This document shows, one piece after another, positions 24,721 through 33,384 of a stretch of DNA of 44,328 bases. The first letter of the stretch is position 1. Every line of letters begins with the position of its first letter. The position numbers and the translations under genes were made by a program. Below the pieces are notes generated by a model. It saw only the letters and a list, made by a program, of their open reading frames with translations. It was not told where the DNA came from and searched no databases. Origin of the DNA: Gracilibacillus oryzae (lineage in GTDB: Bacteria; Bacillota; Bacilli; Bacillales; Amphibacillaceae); assembly GCF_009498735.1 (NCBI RefSeq), contig NZ_ML762448.1, positions 1 through 44,328 on the forward strand, read 5' to 3'.

Positions 24721-24760
24721 TTTAACAATTCAACAAACTACTCAGGGGGTAACTAACACC

Positions 24761-25909
24761 ATGCACACAGGCTCTACAAAACGTATTGGCATTATTACCG
24801 CACCTGGTTATACGGAGCAATTCGGAGAAGTTCTAAAAGAGAAGCTTCCACATCTGTTTTCTGACTTTTTAGATAACCAGATTGATTGGAAGGTTGAATA
24901 CCAAATTGATCCCTTAACTGGTGTGACAGAAGATGAAGGGAAAATTAAAAACGCAATATCTGAAATAATGGAAGAAAAGGATTGGGATATTGCCATTTGT
25001 CTTACTGACTTACCCTTTTTTCATAAAAAATCACCAATTGTTATAGAAATAGACAAAATGATGAATATTGCCTGGTTAAGTGTACCGTCACTAGGGATAT
25101 TACCAGTAACCAACAAGGTTGTTAATTCAGTCGTTAGTATTGTAAGAGATTTAGTGGCTTTCTCGTATTCCAGTGAGAAGAAATTAAAGACTACGGTTTC
25201 CAGTAATATAGAAAAGTTAAAATATTTGTCGCCAGTAAAACGGGATGAGATTGATAATAGTGAAAAACATGAAGTATTCTATACCTATCGCAATAAATTC
25301 TTCGGCTTTTTCAAATTGTTATTCGGCATGATAAAGGCAAACCAGCCATGGGTTATTTTTCCCCATTTCTTAAAGATTGTAGTTATTGCATTTACTTCAG
25401 GTTGTTTTGCGCTAGTCTTCCCAGCATTGTGGGGTCTAAGTGATAGTTACAATGTTGGACGATTAATTTTGGTAACTGTCATCTCCATTTCCATGATGGT
25501 TACATGGATTTTACTTGTTCATAAATTATGGGAGAAGCCTCAAGAAGGTAGAAGCAAGTCTTTTCGAAGGTTATACAATCTTACAACGGTAGTTACGTTG
25601 CTAATAACTGTATGTTTTTATTATCTTATACTATTTGTCGCCTTTATTTTTGCTTCGATTACATTAATACCAGGTGAACTTTTGCAAAAAAATATTTCTA
25701 CAGAAGTTAATGTTTTAAGTTATCTTACGGTAGCTTGGACCGCTACTTGTATTTCAACCCTTATTGGTGCATTTGGGACTACTTTAGAGAATGAGGAAGC
25801 AGTTCTTTCTACTACGTACGGAAATCGGCAAAGACAGCGATATAAAAAGATTAAGAAATTGGAAGCTGAAAAGGAAGCAGAGAAAGAGACTGAGGAAAAT
25901 GATAAATAG
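24761..25909 (+). CDS. Membrane protein of unknown function
   Basis: The 382-residue protein has a soluble N-terminal half (about 1-195) with an alpha/beta look (RIGIITAPGYTEQF, WDIAICLTDLPFF), a set of hydrophobic segments near 203-225, 230-252, 278-305 and 320-342, and a charged Lys/Glu C-terminal tail of about 35 residues likely to form a coiled helix. I do not recognise a named family. ATG 24761 has CAGGGGGT somewhat far upstream. The topology suggests a cytoplasmic sensing domain attached to a four-helix membrane domain. Confidence 0.75.
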   Translation: MHTGSTKRIGIITAPGYTEQFGEVLKEKLPHLFSDFLDNQIDWKVEYQIDPLTGVTEDEGKIKNAISEIMEEKDWDIAICLTDLPFFHKKSPIVIEIDKMMNIAWLSVPSLGILPVTNKVVNSVVSIVRDLVAFSYSSEKKLKTTVSSNIEKLKYLSPVKRDEIDNSEKHEVFYTYRNKFFGFFKLLFGMIKANQPWVIFPHFLKIVVIAFTSGCFALVFPALWGLSDSYNVGRLILVTVISISMMVTWILLVHKLWEKPQEGRSKSFRRLYNLTTVVTLLITVCFYYLILFVAFIFASITLIPGELLQKNISTEVNVLSYLTVAWTATCISTLIGAFGTTLENEEAVLSTTYGNRQRQRYKKIKKLEAEKEAEKETEENDK

Positions 25910-26009
25910 TTCTTTGACAAAGGACATTTCCGATTGATACTTTTCTCGAAAATCAAGCAATTTTCCCAAAAGAAACGTACATTTTTATAAATAAAGTCAT
26001 TTGTCTAGG

Positions 26010-26035
26010 ACAAACCTTTTTCTTATACATACTAT
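26010..26035 (+). promoter_or_regulatory. Possible sporulation (sigmaK-type) promoter of cotD
   Basis: CATACTAT at 26028-26035 fits the sigmaK -10 pattern CATANNNT, with AC at 26010-26011 as a -35-like element 16 bases upstream. CotD in B. subtilis is made late in the mother cell under sigmaK, which agrees. Confidence 0.45.
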
Positions 26036-26066
26036 GTAGTAGTTAGAGAGAAAGGGGGATAATTCA

Positions 26067-26402
26067 ATGGGACGATATAACGATTCTCGAGAGTGTGACA
26101 ATAACTCAGTTTCGCCTGCAGAAGACGAAATGATTGTGAGTCCAACTAGAAGAGTCACGAATACCAGAACGAACTATCGAACAGTGAAGCATATCCATCC
26201 AACAGAAGTATTAAATGTTAACAGAACAGTTGTTAGAAATGAGAATTATTATCCAGTAAGAAATTCGAATGTCAACGAAACAGTTGTAGAAGATTATAAC
26301 TGTGGCAGTGATATAAATTCTCCAAATTGTCAAAGAGTAAGTCCTGCATCTACTAATAATGGGCGAAAATGTAAATGTCGCCGGAGAAGAAGCTGGATAT
26401 AA
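26067..26402 (+). CDS. cotD: CotD-family spore coat protein
   Basis: The 111-residue protein has the CotD core: TVKHIHPTEVLNVNRTVVRN followed by ENYYPVRNSNVNETVVEDYNCG. It is rich in Asn, Arg and Tyr, with a Cys/Arg-rich tail (RKCKCRRRRSWI) suited to coat cross-linking. It should be deposited in the spore coat by the mother cell. The start follows AAAGGGGGAT. It is longer than B. subtilis CotD, mainly at the N-terminus and tail. Confidence 0.82.
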   Translation: MGRYNDSRECDNNSVSPAEDEMIVSPTRRVTNTRTNYRTVKHIHPTEVLNVNRTVVRNENYYPVRNSNVNETVVEDYNCGSDINSPNCQRVSPASTNNGRKCKCRRRRSWI

Positions 26403-26421
26403 TTTGAAAAACAGCTGTAAA

Positions 26422-26468
26422 ACCCCCAGGAGTTAGGGGATAAATCCTAACTTGCCTGGGGTATTTTT
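26422..26468 (+). terminator. cotD terminator
   Basis: CCCCAGG-AGTTAGG (26424-26437) pairs with CCTAACT-TG-CCTGGGG (26446-26461), with T residues after. Confidence 0.9.
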
Positions 26469-26476
26469 AATTGGAT

Positions 26477-26713
26477 ATGTTTCTGAAAACAGTATTAAAT
26501 ATTGCAGATAAATATGGGGAATCGCCTGCTAAAATTATTTTACGCTGGGATATTCAGCATGGTGTGATTACGATCCCAAACTAAATGACAACATCAATGA
26601 AGATGAATTTGCATGTTGATGACTTTGAACTTTCTGATACGGATATGCGTCAATTAGATGGATTAAATGAGAATAAGCGAAGCGTTCCTGATCCGGATCA
26701 GTTTGATTTTTAA
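26477..26713 (+). pseudogene. 3' remnant of an aldo/keto reductase gene
   Basis: The translation from 26477 includes NIADKYGESPAKIILRWDIQ then HGVITIPN and a stop at 26582-26584. After it come DDFELSDTDMRQLDGLNENK and PDPDQFDF up to a stop at 26713. These are the last roughly 80 residues of an aldo/keto reductase of the 2,5-diketo-gluconate type. The linker between the two parts (the usual phosphate-binding segment) is out of frame. No N-terminal domain exists upstream, where the cotD terminator lies. It is a decayed fragment with no expected activity. Confidence 0.85.
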
Positions 26714-26799
26714 ATATGGGAAGTGTAGGGGGAGTTTCGATCTTGAGATTTCCCTGAGTGATTTGGTATGAACAAGAGAGTATGAGAAATAAAATCAGA

Positions 26800-26849
26800 A
26801 AGTAAAAGCCGCTTTCCTGCGATTAATTGGCCTCGCAGGATGCGGCTTT
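26800..26849 (-). terminator. Terminator of the osmoprotectant transporter operon
   Basis: Plus positions 26805-26812 (AAAGCCGC) and 26842-26849 (GCGGCTTT) pair, with an inner CCTGCG/CGCAGG stem. On the minus strand TTTTAC follows. Confidence 0.82.
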
Positions 26850-26857
26850 GATAAATG

Positions 26858-28366
26858 CTATTCTTCTATTAACCCTTCTTCTTTTAAATAATTTTGAGCA
26901 ACCTCCGCAGCACTTAATCCTTCAACTGCTACCTGATAGTTCATCTCTCTCATCTGGTCATCATTAATTTTCCCTGCAAGCTGGTTTAGTATTCCCTCTA
27001 ACTCTGGGTATTTCTCAAGTGTTTCTTGGCGCAGAAGAGGAGCACCTTGATATGGTGGAAATAAGTTCTGGTCATCTTCTAATACTTGTAAGTTGTATCT
27101 TCTCAGTTCACTGTCTGTCGAATAAGCATCTACTAAATTAATGGATCCTTGTTCGATGGACGAATATCTTATCTGTGGATCCATTGTGGTCATATTCGGA
27201 AACTCTATCCCATAAACTTCCTGAATCCCTAAATAACCATCTTCCCTGTCAGAGAATTCCAGAGTGAATCCAACTTCTGCCTCACTTTGGACAGATCGTA
27301 AATCAGAAATGTTTGTAAGGTTATATTGTTCGGCAAACTCTTCTGTAACAGCCAATGTATAGGTATTATTATATGCCATTGGTTCAAGGTACGCTAAATT
27401 ATACTGATCCATTAAGCCATCACGTGTTTGCGTATAGACTTCCCTCTCATCATTACTAGTGGCAGTCTCGTTTAGAAATTGAGATAAAGCTGTACCTGTA
27501 AATTCGGGGTAAATATCAATACTTCCTTCCAGTAATGCGTTGAATAAGAAGGATGTCTTGCCAAGACCTGGATCTAATTCTACCTCTATGTCCGTCTCTT
27601 CTTCAATAAGCAATTGGTACATATTGATCAGGATTTCAGGCTCGGGTCCTAATTTCCCTGCAATCACGAGTGTTTCTTCCTCTTTATTTAAAAGATTCGG
27701 AACAATAATAAGTAATATAGAAATAATTACAATGATGCTTATCGTTATAATTGACTGTTTAAATGGCCAGTTTTCCATCTTGCGCAATAATAAATCGAAA
27801 AATATCGCCAGTAATGCGGCAGGAATCGCACCTAACACGATTAATGAAGTATCATTCCGGTCAATCCCTAATAAAATGATATCCCCAAGGCCACCTGCAC
27901 CGATTAGGGCAGCAAGTGTCGCCGTTCCAACAATTAAAACCATCGAAGTTCGGATACCAGCCATAATGACAGGCATAGCGAGCGGCAACTCTACTTTTAT
28001 CAATCGTTTCCATGTGTTCATCCCCATCGCCGTTGCTGCTTCAATGAGGGAATGATCCACTTCTTTAATCCCGGTATATGTATTGCGGAGAATAGGCAAT
28101 AATGCATACAAAATTAAGGCAATTACAGCAGGCTTCATCCCAATCCCCATTAATGGGATAAATAAACCGAGTAAAGCTAATGAAGGTATTGTTTGTAGAA
28201 TGGCAGCGATACCGATTACTGGCTCTGCTATTTTTTCTGCTTTCGTTAAGTAAATTCCTAATGGGATAGAAATAAGTACGGCAAATAAAAGCGCAATAAA
28301 AGAAATCTGAATATGCTCAAATAATGCCTGCCATAGGTCATTCTGTCTTGTTTGAAATGCATTCCT
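26858..28366 (-). CDS. Fused permease and substrate-binding protein of an OpuC/OsmF-type osmoprotectant ABC transporter (no standard start codon)
   Basis: The N-terminal part is a ProW-like permease (EAA loop SLIEAATAMGMNTWKRL); the C-terminal part after about residue 240 is an OpuAC-type binding domain (LVIAGKLGPEPEILINMYQL, DIYPEFTGTALSQFL). Such fusions import glycine betaine, choline or related solutes. The first in-frame ATG is at 28150, but clear permease sequence extends 72 codons further (ALFEHIQISFIALLF, then IPLGIYLTKAEKI) to a stop just before 28366. No ATG, GTG or TTG occurs in that stretch. A rare start such as ATT, or a small indel near the junction with the ATPase gene, must explain it. 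The listed span is the open homologous frame. Confidence 0.8.
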   Translation of the reverse strand, partial: RNAFQTRQNDLWQALFEHIQISFIALLFAVLISIPLGIYLTKAEKIAEPVIGIAAILQTIPSLALLGLFIPLMGIGMKPAVIALILYALLPILRNTYTGIKEVDHSLIEAATAMGMNTWKRLIKVELPLAMPVIMAGIRTSMVLIVGTATLAALIGAGGLGDIILLGIDRNDTSLIVLGAIPAALLAIFFDLLLRKMENWPFKQSIITISIIVIISILLIIVPNLLNKEEETLVIAGKLGPEPEILINMYQLLIEEETDIEVELDPGLGKTSFLFNALLEGSIDIYPEFTGTALSQFLNETATSNDEREVYTQTRDGLMDQYNLAYLEPMAYNNTYTLAVTEEFAEQYNLTNISDLRSVQSEAEVGFTLEFSDREDGYLGIQEVYGIEFPNMTTMDPQIRYSSIEQGSINLVDAYSTDSELRRYNLQVLEDDQNLFPPYQGAPLLRQETLEKYPELEGILNQLAGKINDDQMREMNYQVAVEGLSAAEVAQNYLKEEGLIEE

Positions 28367-29303
28367 TCATTGCTTTTGCCATATAATTTACCATCACTTG
28401 CCGGTCAAGTTTACCAATAAGCGTTCCATTTGATTGCACGAAAACTTCTTCCTTTTCCGCTAAGAGGGCTAAAACCTTTTCTAACGAAGTGGTTGCATCA
28501 ATCGCAGTTTCCTGTTCTCCGGAGATTGTGTCAGAAAGGGGCTGAACCAGCTCTTCTAAATGAAAATTGTCACCGAGTGTTTTGGCAGAACCAACAAAAT
28601 TCTCAACAAACTGATTAGCTGGATTTGTAATAAAGTCTTCCGGTGTGCCAATCTGGACGACTTTCCCCTGTTTCATTAAGCAAATCCGATCTGCTATTTT
28701 TAATGCTTCCTGGATATCATGAGTGACAAATATGATCGTTTTATTAATCTTTTTTTGTAACTCTATAATATCGTCCTGAAGTTTTTCCCTGCTAATAGGA
28801 TCTAATGCACTGAATGGTTCATCCATTAGAATGATATCAGGATCTGCAGCGAGAGCGCGAACCACTCCAATCCGTTGCTGCTGTCCACCTGATAATTCAC
28901 CAGGCTTCCGGTTACGGTATGTATCTGGATCAAGACCAACCATCTCCAGCAATGCTGTTACACGTTGTTTTATTTTATCATTTTTCCATTTTTTTAATTC
29001 TGGGACAACAGCGATGTTTTCTTCAATCGTCATATGAGGAAAAAGAGCGATTTGCTGCAGGACGTAGCCGATATTCCAGCGAAGTTCGTGGATGTTATAA
29101 TCACTAATCCTTTTGTCATTTACATAAATGGTTCCATCTGTTAATGGAATAAGCCGATTCATCATTTTCAAAGTAGTCGTTTTGCCACAGCCACTGGGAC
29201 CGATCAGAACAAAAAACTCTCCCTTTTTTATAGAGAAATCGACCTGGTTTACCGCAATGGTACCGTCAGGGAATTTCTTTGTTACATTTTCAAAGGTAAT
29301 CAT
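28338..29303 (-). CDS. Osmoprotectant-type ABC transporter ATP-binding protein
   Basis: The 321-residue ATPase has Walker A GPSGCGKTT, Q-loop VLQQIALFPHMT, signature LSGGQQQR, Walker B IILMDEPFSALD and the switch His in VTHD, then a C-terminal regulatory region (about 240-321) resembling the CBS region of OpuCA/ProV. It energises the fused permease-binding protein encoded next; their frames overlap. ATG 29303 follows AAGGAG; the TTG at 29306 is less likely. The usual trigger is high osmolarity. Confidence 0.92.
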   Translation of the reverse strand: MITFENVTKKFPDGTIAVNQVDFSIKKGEFFVLIGPSGCGKTTTLKMMNRLIPLTDGTIYVNDKRISDYNIHELRWNIGYVLQQIALFPHMTIEENIAVVPELKKWKNDKIKQRVTALLEMVGLDPDTYRNRKPGELSGGQQQRIGVVRALAADPDIILMDEPFSALDPISREKLQDDIIELQKKINKTIIFVTHDIQEALKIADRICLMKQGKVVQIGTPEDFITNPANQFVENFVGSAKTLGDNFHLEELVQPLSDTISGEQETAIDATTSLEKVLALLAEKEEVFVQSNGTLIGKLDRQVMVNYMAKAMKECISNKTE

Positions 29304-29337
29304 CAATTAAACTCCTTGTCTGTTCAAAGTTTACTAT

Positions 29338-29365
29338 TTTATACTCTTACCCTTTACGCTGGAAA
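29338..29365 (-). promoter_or_regulatory. Candidate promoter of the osmoprotectant operon
   Basis: On the minus strand TTTCCA (plus 29360-29365), 16 bases, TATAAA (plus 29338-29343). The rest of 29366-29640 is AT-rich; I see no gene there. Confidence 0.45.
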
Positions 29366-29649
29366 AAAATCATTTTTCACATAAAAACATAAGATCTTTT
29401 ATGAAATTTCAAAAATATAGTGGAATATATCTTGCATTCATGATATATTATTAAAAAATATCAAAGTAAGCAAATAGGAATTATCATGTTTATCTTATGC
29501 CAACAATTTTACAGTTAAACCATGTCACTCATCAGGAATAATAGCTTCATAGAAATCTAGGTTAATTAATTTCAAAGAAAACAGAATAGTCAGGTTTCTG
29601 ATGGTTGTGTAGAAGATGAAATTAATTTGTAAAGGGTTGTTATATTTTT

Positions 29650-29680
29650 TTGCCACAAAAAAATGTACACAATTATACAA
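29650..29680 (+). promoter_or_regulatory. Promoter and dyad operator of the gntR-met-like operon
   Basis: TTGCCA (29650-29655), 18 bases, TATACA (29674-29679). The dyad TGTACACAATTATACA (29664-29679) overlaps the -10, as expected for a FadR/FCD-type GntR operator built on TGTA/TACA half-sites. This suggests self-control by the regulator at 29777. Confidence 0.5.
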
Positions 29681-29776
29681 GTATGCATAAGATTTTCTAT
29701 AAGAAATAGGCTTATAGTTCCGCCCTTTGCAGGGAAATGAATGGAAAAGAAATCACTATATTCGGAGGAAGAGGAC

Positions 29777-30457
29777 ATGAGTATGGCACAAGGCCGGCGT
29801 TTAACGAAAGACTTTGCTTATTCAGAAGTGAAGCAGAAAATCATTTATGGTGAATTAAAACCTGATCAAATCGTTAGAGAAGAACAGTTGGCGAAACTGT
29901 TGGAGATAAGTCGTACACCACTGCGGCAAGCTATTCAAATGCTGGAAATGGAAGAATTCCTGGTAAGACAGCCAAACGGGAGGCTGAAAGTTGCCTCATT
30001 CATTAAAGAAGAAGTGGAAGAGATCTTCATGATCCGCAGCATGCTTGAAGGAGAAATTGCAAAAAGTGCTGCAAGAAATGCAACTAGAAAGGATGTCAAG
30101 GTTCTGAACGAAATCCTGTCCAATATTAGACGATCGTTCCAGTTAGGTGATAGTCAAGTCTTTGTCTCTTATGGAAATCAATTTCATGATTATTTAGCAG
30201 ATATAAGTAATCTGAAAACAACGGTCAAACTATTAAGTATGGTAAAAGATCATGCCAACCGCTATTGCCGGTTAATGTCCATATATGGAAAGTGGAATGA
30301 AGAAGCAGATGAGGAACATGATCTTATCCTGCAATGTGTCAGAAATAACGATGGTGAAGCTGCTGAAAAAGCTATGAAATCACATATATCGAGCAGCTTA
30401 AAAGCAGTTATTGACCGAATTGAGGAAAAGGAACGCAATGGTGAGAAATGGGCTTAA
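29777..30457 (+). CDS. GntR-family transcriptional regulator, FCD (FadR) subfamily
   Basis: The 226-residue regulator has an N-terminal winged helix (KQKIIYGELKPDQIVREEQL, ISRTPLRQAIQMLE) and a C-terminal all-helical FCD ligand domain (FMIRSMLEGEIAKSAA, GNQFHDYLAD, KSHISSS). His residues in the FCD part fit the common metal-binding pocket for a carboxylate effector. ATG 29777 follows GGAGGAAGAGGAC. It heads a colinear operon of nine genes to 37765 and is its likely local regulator. The effector is unknown, probably the transported compound or a product. Confidence 0.9.
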   Translation: MSMAQGRRLTKDFAYSEVKQKIIYGELKPDQIVREEQLAKLLEISRTPLRQAIQMLEMEEFLVRQPNGRLKVASFIKEEVEEIFMIRSMLEGEIAKSAARNATRKDVKVLNEILSNIRRSFQLGDSQVFVSYGNQFHDYLADISNLKTTVKLLSMVKDHANRYCRLMSIYGKWNEEADEEHDLILQCVRNNDGEAAEKAMKSHISSSLKAVIDRIEEKERNGEKWA

Positions 30458-30493
30458 ATCTTTATCGTTTGAAAAAAATGAAGGGAGTTATCA

Positions 30494-31657
30494 ATGATGA
30501 GGGCTATTTTACAAAAGAGAATAGACGATTTAGAAAACGAGTTAATATCTGTTCGCCGCAACCTTCACCAAGAGCCTGAACTTTCCTATCAAGAATACCG
30601 GACAACGGCGAAACTTCGGGATTGGCTGTCAGAAGTGGGTATAAAAATTCTGGATTTACCATTGGAAACGGGGCTTGTTGCAGAAATAGGAACAAAGGAA
30701 GGGCCAATTGTTGCTATCCGAGGAGATATTGATGCTTTACCGATCGAGGAGCAAACAGGCTTACCATTTGCTTCTCAAATCCCTGGAAAAATGCATGCAT
30801 GCGGACATGACTTTCATACTGCCACAATACTTGGTGCAGCGTATTTGCTGAAAGCCTCAGAGAATGAACTGCCTGGTAAGGTCCGTGTCCTTTTCCAAGC
30901 AGCTGAAGAAACGGGTCATGGTGCTGAGGCTGTCTTACAGTCAGGAGGACTTGATGATGTGCAAGCGATTTTCGGTTTGCACAATCGACCGGAACTAGCG
31001 TCTGGTGCGATCGGTTCAAGGCCAGGTGCTTTAACAGCTGGGGTCGACAGATTTGAAATTGAAGTAGAAGGTGTTGGAGCCCATGCAGCTGCTCCAGAGT
31101 CTGGTGTTGATTCTATCGTTACATCCGCACAAATTGTGATGGCCTTGCAAACAATTGTCAGCCGTATGACAGGAGCGCAAGATCAAGTCGTGCTCAGTGT
31201 TACAAGAATTGAAGGTGGGAACACATGGAATGTCCTGCCGAAAACAGTCACTTTAGAAGGAACAGTTCGTACACATGATGAATCATTAAGGAAAATAATC
31301 CCCCAGAAAATGAAACAAACCATTGAAGGGATTTCTGCTGCAATGGGGGCAAACGCAGAGTTAAAATGGTACCCTGGCCCACCTGCAACAGTAAATCATG
31401 AAAAATGGGTGCAGGTTGTACAAAAGGTTGCAGAAGAACAAGGCTATGATTACCATCATTTAGACCCGCAGTTTGGCGGGGAGGATTTTTCCTTATATTT
31501 AGAACAAATACCAGGAGCTTTTCTCAATATTGGAACAGAGCAGCCTTATGCGCTGCATCACCCAAGCTTTGATATTGACGAGAAGATACTTGTTCCTGGA
31601 GCCGAATATTTCGCAGCATTAGCCAAACAAGCATTGTCTGAATTAGAAGAGAAATGA
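30494..31657 (+). CDS. M20 family amidohydrolase (N-acyl amino acid hydrolase type)
   Basis: The 387-residue protein belongs to the M20D carboxypeptidase/amidohydrolase group (IAA-amino acid hydrolase, hippurate hydrolase, N-acyl-aminoacylase). Motifs are LHQEPELSYQEY, GDIDALPI, the metal-binding MHACGHDFHTA (Cys103, His105), EETGHGAEA and the C-terminal FGGEDFSLYL and HHPSFDID. It cleaves an acyl group from an amino acid or small peptide-like amide in the cytosol. The ATG follows AAGGGAG. The adjacent Met-type importer suggests its substrate enters by that route. Confidence 0.9.
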   Translation: MMRAILQKRIDDLENELISVRRNLHQEPELSYQEYRTTAKLRDWLSEVGIKILDLPLETGLVAEIGTKEGPIVAIRGDIDALPIEEQTGLPFASQIPGKMHACGHDFHTATILGAAYLLKASENELPGKVRVLFQAAEETGHGAEAVLQSGGLDDVQAIFGLHNRPELASGAIGSRPGALTAGVDRFEIEVEGVGAHAAAPESGVDSIVTSAQIVMALQTIVSRMTGAQDQVVLSVTRIEGGNTWNVLPKTVTLEGTVRTHDESLRKIIPQKMKQTIEGISAAMGANAELKWYPGPPATVNHEKWVQVVQKVAEEQGYDYHHLDPQFGGEDFSLYLEQIPGAFLNIGTEQPYALHHPSFDIDEKILVPGAEYFAALAKQALSELEEK

Positions 31658-31682
31658 CCACTGAGAGAGGTTGAGAAGTAAG

Positions 31683-32708
31683 ATGACTATGATAGAGATG
31701 AGGAGTATTCACAAAACATATAAACGCAAGAACATAACAACCGAAGCGCTGAAGGAGATCAACCTTCAAGTAGAAGAAGGCGATATTTTCGGTGTGATTG
31801 GATACAGTGGTGCTGGTAAAAGTACGTTAGTCCGTTTAGTGAATTATCTGGAACGCCCGACAGGCGGAAAAGTGATTGTCGATGGGCAAGAGCTTGATAA
31901 AATGTCTGACAGTAAATTACGTGCAATGAAAAAACAGATCGGTATGATTTTTCAGCATTTCAATTTATTAGAATCAAAAACTATTTTTGATAATGTGGCA
32001 ATTCCACTTATTTTATCAAAAAAGCCAAAAGCGGAAATTAAAAAGCGCGTGATGGAACTGCTTGAATTTATTGGATTAAGTGATAAGGCGAAGAGTTATC
32101 CTAAAGAGCTGTCAGGCGGTCAGAAGCAGCGTGTAGGTATTGCCAGAGCCCTTGCATCAAATCCGAAAATTTTACTGTGTGATGAAGCTACCTCTGCACT
32201 GGATCCGCAAACAACACAGTCAATTTTACAACTGTTAAAACGAGTGAATCAGGAGTATAACATTACGGTAATGATCATCACACATGAAATGTCTGTTATT
32301 CAGGAAGTGTGTAACAGGGTAGCAGTAATGGAAGCAGGAGAAATTATTGAACAAGGATCTGTGTTAGATGTATTTGGCCATCCACAGCATCCAACAACCA
32401 AAAGCTTTGTCCAGACTGTTATCCATAATAACATTCCAGAGAGTGTAAAACGAACATTGAAACAGACAGATAACAGCAGAGTTTTCAGGCTTGAAATACA
32501 GGGTGATTCGGCATCTGAACCAATTGTTAATCAGCTTATGAAAAACTATGAGGTGGAAGTCAATATTTTATTTGCCAATATGACCGAAATTCAGGAGACA
32601 ACCCTTGTTATTATGTATTTGCAGTTTGAAGGAGCTGGAAATGATGTGGAGAAAGCCATCCAGTTTCTAGTAGAAAAAGGTGCCAATATGGAGGAGGTGA
32701 CTGCATAA
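31683..32708 (+). CDS. metN: Methionine-type ABC transporter ATP-binding protein MetN
   Basis: The 341-residue protein has Walker A GYSGAGKST, Q-loop MIFQHFNLLESKT, signature LSGGQKQR, Walker B ILLCDEATSALD and the switch His in IITHEM. A C-terminal NIL domain (about 262-341), typical of MetN, binds substrate for feedback inhibition. ATG 31683 is preferred over the TTG at 31671 because GAGAGG sits right before the TTG. The stop overlaps the metI start (TAATG). No S-box leader is visible upstream, so control differs from B. subtilis metNPQ and the cargo may not be methionine. Confidence 0.92.
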   Translation: MTMIEMRSIHKTYKRKNITTEALKEINLQVEEGDIFGVIGYSGAGKSTLVRLVNYLERPTGGKVIVDGQELDKMSDSKLRAMKKQIGMIFQHFNLLESKTIFDNVAIPLILSKKPKAEIKKRVMELLEFIGLSDKAKSYPKELSGGQKQRVGIARALASNPKILLCDEATSALDPQTTQSILQLLKRVNQEYNITVMIITHEMSVIQEVCNRVAVMEAGEIIEQGSVLDVFGHPQHPTTKSFVQTVIHNNIPESVKRTLKQTDNSRVFRLEIQGDSASEPIVNQLMKNYEVEVNILFANMTEIQETTLVIMYLQFEGAGNDVEKAIQFLVEKGANMEEVTA

Positions 32709-33367
32709 TGTTCGAAACAGCTGTAACGTTGGATCAATTTATTCAGGCAAGTATTGATACACTTTATATGGTCGGTATGTCACTTTTAATCGGATCATTA
32801 ATTGGAATCCCATTAGGAATTGCCATTGTTGTGACAAGACCTGGAGGTATATTACAAAATAAGATCATTTACACGGTATTAAACCCGATTATTAATATCG
32901 TTCGTTCAGTTCCTTTTATTATATTAATGGTTGCTATTATTCCTTTTACCAGAATCGTTGTGGGAACATCGATTGGAACAAATGCTGCGATTGTGCCGCT
33001 GATCATCTTTATTTCACCGTTTATTGCCAGATTAGTAGAGAACTCACTGCTTGAAGTAAATCCTGGTATTATTGAAGCGGCAGAATCAATGGGCGCAACG
33101 CCATTTCAAGTCATCTGGCATTTCTTACTGCCAGAAGCGTTTGGTTCCCTGATTCTATCTATCACCACTGCAACCATCGGTCTGATAGGAGCAACTGCGA
33201 TGGCTGGTACTGTAGGTGGAGGTGGTGTTGGTAACATAGCCATCATCTATGGTTACCAACGATTCGATACATTTGCAATGATAGCGACAGTCGTTATCCT
33301 GATTATTTTTGTTCAAGGTATTCAATCTTCCGGAAACGTACTGGCACGTAAGGCAAGAAAAGAATAG
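32708..33367 (+). CDS. metI: Methionine-type ABC transporter permease MetI
   Basis: The 219-residue integral membrane permease has about five membrane helices and the EAA loop (IEAAESMGATPFQVIWHFLLPEA). It also has the MetI-typical GATAMAGTVGGGGVGNIAI. The ATG overlaps the metN stop. It partners the ATPase at 31683 and the lipoprotein at 34448; the UroD-fold gene is inserted between permease and binding protein, which is unusual for a plain met operon. Confidence 0.93.
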   Translation: MFETAVTLDQFIQASIDTLYMVGMSLLIGSLIGIPLGIAIVVTRPGGILQNKIIYTVLNPIINIVRSVPFIILMVAIIPFTRIVVGTSIGTNAAIVPLIIFISPFIARLVENSLLEVNPGIIEAAESMGATPFQVIWHFLLPEAFGSLILSITTATIGLIGATAMAGTVGGGGVGNIAIIYGYQRFDTFAMIATVVILIIFVQGIQSSGNVLARKARKE

Positions 33368-33384
33368 AGGGAGTGGCCAAAAGA

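Noticed and set aside
24546-24728. 60-codon minus-strand frame as a gene
   Set aside because: It has no proper start signals and shares the spacer with another overlapping minus-strand frame; a repeat or spacer is more likely.
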